Assembly (NCBI GenBank): GCA_902558585.1
Contig: CACEEO010000005.1
Coordinates: 1-44,115 of the forward strand
Direction of reading: 5' to 3'
Source of the DNA: an uncultured Pelagibacteraceae bacterium
GTDB taxonomy: Bacteria > Pseudomonadota > Alphaproteobacteria > Pelagibacterales > Pelagibacteraceae
Length of the DNA: 44,115 nt
The notes under the pieces are model-generated. The model saw only the letters and a program-made list of their open reading frames with translations, did not search any database and was not told the origin of the DNA. Shown here piece after piece: positions 38,487-44,115 of this stretch; the stretch's first letter is position 1, and the number at the start of each line of letters is the position of its first letter. The translations under genes were made by a program, and so were the position numbers.

Positions 38487-39547
38487 ATCAAACTTTCTAG
38501 ATCTTTACTTGAGGGCAGCAGTCTTGCCTCATCGAAATCTTTTAAATTATTCTGTTCAATAATTTTTTGTAAGACCTCTACGTATTGACTCCCTGTTTCT
38601 GCATATTTATCTAAATGTTTAGACAAAATTAAACTATCTAAAAGTTTATTTTGATTTCTTAGTTCTGTTCTTGCTTTTCTCAAATTTTTATATGTTGAGT
38701 GAGTGTTTAAATTTCTTAAATACGCTCTTACAGAGAGCTGTAAACTATGAAATTTCATAACCTTATGATCTTTACCCTCATCAGCATTTTTGGGTTTTAG
38801 TCCTTCTCCAGACCAAGTCCATTGACCAAATAAAGCATTTCCCTTTAGAGCAAATCTTGAAGTGCCCCATCCAGTTTCTTTGGCTGCTTGAGCTATTGCT
38901 AATGAAACTGGTATTTCATCCATTCTTACTTTTAAAGTAGATAAATCATTTTTTCTTACACCATATTGTTTATACTTTTTTTCTAACCATTTTTTTTCAA
39001 TATCTGTATTGCTATTTTTACTTAAAATTGTGAATAACCTTTTTCTATCAACTCTAATTTTATTATTTTCCTTAACTATTAAAGGGAGAACAATTTTTAT
39101 AAACATATCCTTTCTTTTTTTAGTATTTCCAATATTTTTAATTTCATTTGGTAGAAGACCAATATCTATTGGTTTTACTAATTTTGTAGCTCTTACATCT
39201 TTTAAATTATAATTTACCTCTTTAAATAATGAATCAATTTCAGATGTTGTATATCTGACTAGATTAATTTCAGAATTATTCTCTTCTAAAATATCATATA
39301 ATAAATCTCTCTCATCAGAATCTACTGATTCATCTTCTTCAATTAATTTATCTTTGTTTAAAGTATCATTTAAAATATTTTTTGAATTATTTGTGAATTC
39401 TTTGCTATTAAAATTTTTATCAGTGAAATTAATAATTATTGGTGTCACATAAAAAAATGAAATTATAATAAAAGAACTTAAAAAAAATCGTGAAACTATA
39501 TTAAAGCTTTTATTTTTCAAATAACCTAATTTTTTAAATTTACTCAT
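38483..39547 (-). CDS. Membrane-anchored glucosaminidase-domain (Bax-like) protein
   Basis: N-terminal TM segment, then VSLAIAQAAKETGWGTSRFALKGNALFGQWTWSGEGLKPKNADEGKDHKVMKFHSLQLSVRAYLRNLNTHSTYKNLR. Confidence 0.86.
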   Translation of the reverse strand: MSKFKKLGYLKNKSFNIVSRFFLSSFIIISFFYVTPIIINFTDKNFNSKEFTNNSKNILNDTLNKDKLIEEDESVDSDERDLLYDILEENNSEINLVRYTTSEIDSLFKEVNYNLKDVRATKLVKPIDIGLLPNEIKNIGNTKKRKDMFIKIVLPLIVKENNKIRVDRKRLFTILSKNSNTDIEKKWLEKKYKQYGVRKNDLSTLKVRMDEIPVSLAIAQAAKETGWGTSRFALKGNALFGQWTWSGEGLKPKNADEGKDHKVMKFHSLQLSVRAYLRNLNTHSTYKNLRKARTELRNQNKLLDSLILSKHLDKYAETGSQYVEVLQKIIEQNNLKDFDEARLLPSSKDLESLI

Positions 39548-39553
39548 AAATTA

Positions 39554-40096
39554 TTATTGTATAGCAACAACCTCTTTTACCTCTGGTAAATAATGACATA
39601 AAAGGTTTTGTACACCTTGTTTTAAAGTCATAGTTGAACTAGGACATCCAGAACAACTTCCTTGCAATTGTACTTTTACAACTCCATCTTTAAACTCTTT
39701 AAATTTTATATCTCCACCGTCTCTAGCAACAGCAGGTCTTATTTTTTGCTCTAAAATTTTTACAATTTTTTCCTCAATTTCATTTAAACTTGAAACTTCC
39801 TCTTTTATATTTTCATCAATTACAAACTCTTTACCATCTGCATAAAAATCATTTATAAGAGAAATTACGATATGTTTTATTTCATCCCATTTAATTTTCT
39901 CGTTCTTATTTACTGAAATAAAATCTTGACCTAAAAAAATACCCTCAACACCATTAATTGACAAAATGTTTCTCACCAATTCATTATGCGTATCTTCTTT
40001 ATTTGTAATTTCATAAGGACCGCTGTTTGAAACTTTCTTCCCAGGAAGAAATTTCAAAGAATTTGGGTTCGGTGTTACTTCTGTTTGAACGAACAT
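39554..40096 (-). CDS. NFU/NifU-type Fe-S cluster scaffold protein
   Basis: MFVQTEVTPNPNSLKFLPG (Nfu_N) and RPAVARDGGDIKFKEFKDGVVKVQLQGSCSGCPSSTMTLKQGVQNLLCHYLPEVKEV (CxxC NifU C-terminal domain). Confidence 0.95.
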   Translation of the reverse strand: MFVQTEVTPNPNSLKFLPGKKVSNSGPYEITNKEDTHNELVRNILSINGVEGIFLGQDFISVNKNEKIKWDEIKHIVISLINDFYADGKEFVIDENIKEEVSSLNEIEEKIVKILEQKIRPAVARDGGDIKFKEFKDGVVKVQLQGSCSGCPSSTMTLKQGVQNLLCHYLPEVKEVVAIQ

Positions 40097-40148
40097 AAAT
40101 TATTTATAGTGAAAATTTTAAAAAATAAAACTTGATAATAAATTTTTA

Positions 40149-41150
40149 TTAAAAACCTACTATTTCTTTAATTCTTTCAATCTTTTTGGATGCAATTAAA
40201 TTAGCTTTTTCAACTCCATCTAGAAGAATTTTATCTAAATAACTTTTATCTCCTAAAAGTCTTTTTATCTCATTAGAAATAGGTTCAATTTTATTCACAA
40301 GTTCTTCATTTAATTGTTCTTTAAATTCTGAAAAATTTTTACCTGCAAAATTTTTTACTGAGTTTTCTAATGTAGAATTAGTTAAACTTGAATATATTCC
40401 TAAAAGATTTTTCGCTTCTAACCTTTCATCAAGCTCCTTTATATCTAGTGGCATAGGCAAAGGATCCGTTTTCGCTTTTTTGATTTTGTTTATTATTTGA
40501 TCCTTGTCATCTGTTAAATTTATTCTACTTAAATCTGACAATTCTGATTTACTCATTTTTTTTGAACCATCTTTTAAACTCATTATTCTTGAAAATTCTT
40601 TTTGAATTAAAGGTTCAGGAACTTGAAGAAAATTTTCTACTTCAAAATCGTTATTAAATTTTTGAGCTATATCTCTGCATAACTCCAAATGTTGCTTTTG
40701 ATCATCACCTACTGGAACATGTGTAGCATCATATAAAAGAATATCAGCTGCCATTAAAACTGGATAAGAATATAAACCAATGCTAGCTTTCTCTTTATCT
40801 TTACCAGCTTTCTCCTTAAATTGAGTCATCCTATTCAACCAACCCATTCTAGCAACACAGCTTAATATCCATGCTCCTTCTGCATGAGCAGCCACACTAG
40901 ATTGATTAAAAATTATACTTTTTTTTGGGTCTATTCCGCTTGCTATAAAAGTTGCAACAGTTTCCCGGATATTATTTTTTAATTCTTTAGGATCTTGCCT
41001 TACTGTAATGGCATGTAGATCAACTACACAAAAAATACATTTATTATCTTTATTGTTATTTAAGTCTACAAAGTTTTTTATGGCACCTAAATAATTTCCA
41101 AGATGAAGATTACCTGTAGGCTGAACACCAGAGAATATTTTTTTACCCAT
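40149..41150 (-). CDS. trpS: Tryptophan-tRNA ligase
   Basis: [23 protein letters not shown] (HIGH-type), [17 protein letters not shown] (KMSKS). Confidence 0.98.
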   Translation of the reverse strand: MGKKIFSGVQPTGNLHLGNYLGAIKNFVDLNNNKDNKCIFCVVDLHAITVRQDPKELKNNIRETVATFIASGIDPKKSIIFNQSSVAAHAEGAWILSCVARMGWLNRMTQFKEKAGKDKEKASIGLYSYPVLMAADILLYDATHVPVGDDQKQHLELCRDIAQKFNNDFEVENFLQVPEPLIQKEFSRIMSLKDGSKKMSKSELSDLSRINLTDDKDQIINKIKKAKTDPLPMPLDIKELDERLEAKNLLGIYSSLTNSTLENSVKNFAGKNFSEFKEQLNEELVNKIEPISNEIKRLLGDKSYLDKILLDGVEKANLIASKKIERIKEIVGF

Positions 41151-41154
41151 AAAA

Positions 41155-42684
41155 TTAATACTTTAATTTAATATCATTCATTTGAAAAGCTTTGATGAAA
41201 TAACACACAATTAAATAAAACAATAATCCTAATATAACAGATAAAACTAAATAAAAAGATTTAATTGATTGATTAAATGCTAACTCGTTTTGGAAAAAAT
41301 TTAACATAAAATTAAAAAATAAACCCATCATAATTGATGCAAAAATTATTTTAATAAATTTAATAAAAAATATTTGATTAAAATAAAATAATTGTAGATT
41401 TTTTAAAAATAAAAATAACAATATAGAATTAAACCAAGATGAAATAGATGTGGCTATTGGAATTATTATAAAACCAATTTCACTAAAATAATACAAACTG
41501 ATAAAGATATTAACCAATACTGAGATCAAGGAAATATAAAATGGAGTTTTGGTATCATGGTTTGCAAAGAAAAAACTTGAAAAAACTTTTATCAATGCAA
41601 AAGCAGGCAGACCTAAAGCAAAGTAATATAAAGCTAGGCTTGAGTTGCTCACCGAATTTTCATTGAAAGACCCATAGCCAAATAAAGCTGAAATAATTTG
41701 TTCTGATCCTATGATTAAAGCGATAGTTGCTGGAAGACTTAAGAACAAACTTAATTCAAGAGCTTTATTTTGTATAAGCAAAATCTTATTTTTATTTTGA
41801 GATTGAATATGTTTTGAAAGCTGTGGAAGTATTACAACACCAATCGCTATACCAGCTATCGCTAGGTTAATTTGATAAATTCTATCTGCATAATATAAAT
41901 AAGAAACTGCACTTGCTTGAAATGATGCAATTATTGTACCGACTAAGATATTAATTTGAGTGACACCCGATGAAAAAATACTCGGCAAAAGCTTCTTAAA
42001 AAAAAATTTAACTTTGTTACTTACCTTTAATTCAAAACTAAACTTAAGTGAGAAATGTTTTGATACATATTTATATAAAAATATTAATTGTAAAAACCCA
42101 GCTAGAGAAACTCCATACGATAAATAATATACTAACTGGTCACCAAGATTTTTTGAAAAAATTAATACTAAAATTAAAACAATATTTAAAATTATTGGGG
42201 CTGCAGCAGCAGCTGCAAATTTATTGTGTGAATTTAAGATTGCAGAAAAAAATGAGGCTAAACAAATAAAAAATAAAAAAGGAAAAGTAATTCTTGTTAA
42301 ATTAATTGCTACCTCCATTTTTTCTAAATCACCCACAAATCCTGGGGCAATAATTGAAACAAATGCAGGCATGAAAATTTCAATTATTATTGTTAAAAAT
42401 AATAACCCTAAAAAAAGGAGATTAAAAATATCGTTAGCAAATTTATTTGATTGTTTTTTTCCCTGAGTAATTTCTGATGAATAACTTGGAACAAATGCTG
42501 CATTAAAGGTGCCTTCAGCAAACAATCTTCTAAAAGTATTTGGAATTCGAAATGCTACAAAAAAAGCATCAGCCAACATCCCTGTTCCTAGAAAAATTGC
42601 TATTAAAATATCTCTTAAATAACCAAGCAATCTACTAATGATAGTATAAAAACCAAATGTGCCTGTTGACTTAAGTAAGTTCAT
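41155..42684 (-). CDS. murJ: Lipid II flippase MurJ (MviN family)
   Basis: [61 protein letters not shown]; 14-TM-like protein. Confidence 0.97.
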   Translation of the reverse strand: MNLLKSTGTFGFYTIISRLLGYLRDILIAIFLGTGMLADAFFVAFRIPNTFRRLFAEGTFNAAFVPSYSSEITQGKKQSNKFANDIFNLLFLGLLFLTIIIEIFMPAFVSIIAPGFVGDLEKMEVAINLTRITFPFLFFICLASFFSAILNSHNKFAAAAAAPIILNIVLILVLIFSKNLGDQLVYYLSYGVSLAGFLQLIFLYKYVSKHFSLKFSFELKVSNKVKFFFKKLLPSIFSSGVTQINILVGTIIASFQASAVSYLYYADRIYQINLAIAGIAIGVVILPQLSKHIQSQNKNKILLIQNKALELSLFLSLPATIALIIGSEQIISALFGYGSFNENSVSNSSLALYYFALGLPAFALIKVFSSFFFANHDTKTPFYISLISVLVNIFISLYYFSEIGFIIIPIATSISSWFNSILLFLFLKNLQLFYFNQIFFIKFIKIIFASIMMGLFFNFMLNFFQNELAFNQSIKSFYLVLSVILGLLFYLIVCYFIKAFQMNDIKLKY

Positions 42685-42736
42685 AAATCATATTAGTCTT
42701 AATTTTACCCCAATTGTACACATATTGTTATCAGAA

Positions 42737-44115
42737 ATGAAAAAAACAAAAATTGATCATTACACAGATAAAGAGGCTTTAGATTTTCATAAAGACAAAA
42801 AACCAGGCAAGATTGAGATTATTTCTTCAAAAAATATGACGACTAAGCGTGATCTCGCTTTAGCTTACTCTCCAGGAGTTGCGGCCCCAGTAAAAAAGAT
42901 AAGTGAAAATCCAGATGCAGCTTATGATTACACAAGTAAAGGAAACCTTGTTGCTGTAATAAGTAATGGTTCAGCAATATTAGGGATGGGAAATTTAGGT
43001 GCTCTTGCATCAAAGCCTGTGATGGAAGGAAAAGCTGTATTATTTAAAAGATTCGCAGATATCGATTCGATTGATTTAGAGATTGATTGTAAAGATTCAG
43101 ATGAAATCATAAATTCAATTAAAAATTTTGCACCTAGCTTTGGTGGAATAAATTTAGAAGACATAGCGGCCCCAGATTGTTTTATAATAGAACAGAAATT
43201 AAAAGAAATTTTAGATATCCCAGTTTTTCATGATGACCAACATGGGACAGCGATTATAACTACTGCAGCATTAATTAATGCTTTAGATATTTGTGGTAAA
43301 TCAATAAAAAAAATTAAAGTTGTAGTTAATGGTGCTGGAGCTTCAGCACAAGCTTGTACTGAGTTATTTAAAAACTCAGGAGTAAAATCTGAAAATATAA
43401 TAATGCTAGACAGAAAGGGCGTTATTTATGAGGGAAGAACTGAGGGAATCGATCAATGGAAATCCAGATATGCAGTTAAAACCAAACATAGAACTTTAAA
43501 GGATGCTGTTAAAGGTGCTGATGTTTTTTTAGGATTGTCTGCAAAAGGTGTTCTAAAAAAAGAGATGGTTAAATCTATGGCAAAAAATCCAATTATATTT
43601 GCTTGTGCTAATCCTGATCCAGAAATTACCCCAGAGGAAATTAGTGAGGTTAGAAATGATGCAATTGTTGCAACAGGCAGATCTGATTACCCTAATCAAG
43701 TAAATAATTTAATTGGATTTCCTTATATCTTTAGAGGAGCTTTAGATGTGAGATCTAAAACGATAAATGAAGAAATGAAGGTTGCTGCAGCTAATGCAAT
43801 AGCTAAGCTTGCAAGAGAAGATGTTCCTGATGAAGTTGTTGCAGCTATGGGTGGAGAAAGACCTCATTATGGAAAAGATTATATTATTCCATCTACATTT
43901 GATCCAAGATTAATTAGTGTAATACCAGCGGCTGTAGCAAAAGCAGCCATAGATAGTGGAGCAGCTAGAAAAAATATAGATGATTTTGAATTTTATAAAG
44001 ATCAACTAAAACAAAGACTAGACCCAACCGTTACCATCATGCAGGGTATTAATTCATTTATTAAGAAAAATCAGAAAAGAATAGTTTTTGCAGATGGTGA
44101 AGATGAAAATACTTT
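42737..44115 (+). CDS. maeB: NADP-dependent malic enzyme, MaeB type (partial, runs off the right edge into the phosphotransacetylase-like domain)
   Basis: MKKTKIDHYTDKEALDFHKDKKPGKIEIISSKNMTTKRDLALAYSPGVAAPVKKI, FHDDQHGTAIITTAALINAL, IFACANPDPEITPEE; the window ends in NQKRIVFADGEDENT. Confidence 0.96.
   Translation, partial: MKKTKIDHYTDKEALDFHKDKKPGKIEIISSKNMTTKRDLALAYSPGVAAPVKKISENPDAAYDYTSKGNLVAVISNGSAILGMGNLGALASKPVMEGKAVLFKRFADIDSIDLEIDCKDSDEIINSIKNFAPSFGGINLEDIAAPDCFIIEQKLKEILDIPVFHDDQHGTAIITTAALINALDICGKSIKKIKVVVNGAGASAQACTELFKNSGVKSENIIMLDRKGVIYEGRTEGIDQWKSRYAVKTKHRTLKDAVKGADVFLGLSAKGVLKKEMVKSMAKNPIIFACANPDPEITPEEISEVRNDAIVATGRSDYPNQVNNLIGFPYIFRGALDVRSKTINEEMKVAAANAIAKLAREDVPDEVVAAMGGERPHYGKDYIIPSTFDPRLISVIPAAVAKAAIDSGAARKNIDDFEFYKDQLKQRLDPTVTIMQGINSFIKKNQKRIVFADGEDENT

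Noticed and set aside
42048-42466. ORFs 42048..42269 and 42224..42466 (+)
   Set aside because: Antisense to murJ, Lys/Leu-rich, no family signature.
1-44115. CRISPR arrays, transposases/insertion sequences, prophage, toxin-antitoxin or restriction-modification systems
   Set aside because: None seen. The single HNH protein beside coq7 is a lone housekeeping-type HNH family member with no methylase or other partner.

Overview
This window is compact, very AT-rich and almost wholly coding. It looks like a core chromosomal segment of a streamlined alphaproteobacterium, and SAR11/Pelagibacterales-like is my inference from composition, gene content and gene order. I can support about 45 protein-coding genes, including two that run off the window edges, plus one tRNA-Leu(CAA). 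The main blocks are: the acyl-CoA ligase edge; DedA-like/dsbB/coq7; tlpA-argH-lipoprotein-lysA; dnaA-dnaN with an iteron-like AT-rich intergenic region; rpsT-mutM | ubiE-ubiB-coaBC-dut; a rubrerythrin/Fe-S/DUF3501 cluster next to irr; fabA-fabB-fabI; metK-nusA-infB-rbfA-rpsO-pnp; murJ-trpS-nfu | tsaB-fur-miaB-phoH-ybeY-lnt; and maeB at the right edge. I found no prophage, transposon, CRISPR array, toxin-antitoxin or obvious defence system, and I do not claim a new multi-gene system. The observations most worth a second look are: (1) five of the six convergent gene pairs overlap by exactly the same 4 bp (TTAA/TTAG), sharing their stop codons; (2) two near-palindromic TTTAGAA-N3-TTCTAAA-like motifs, one beside a consensus-like rubrerythrin promoter and one just upstream of irr; (3) an apparently internally compacted TsaB that keeps both terminal motifs; (4) a tandem TTGAAT repeat between dnaA and rpsT (candidate oriC element); (5) a low-complexity GAAAC/GGAAT leader with overlapping out-of-frame ATGs upstream of pnp; and (6) an unannotated 40-aa lipoprotein between argH and lysA.
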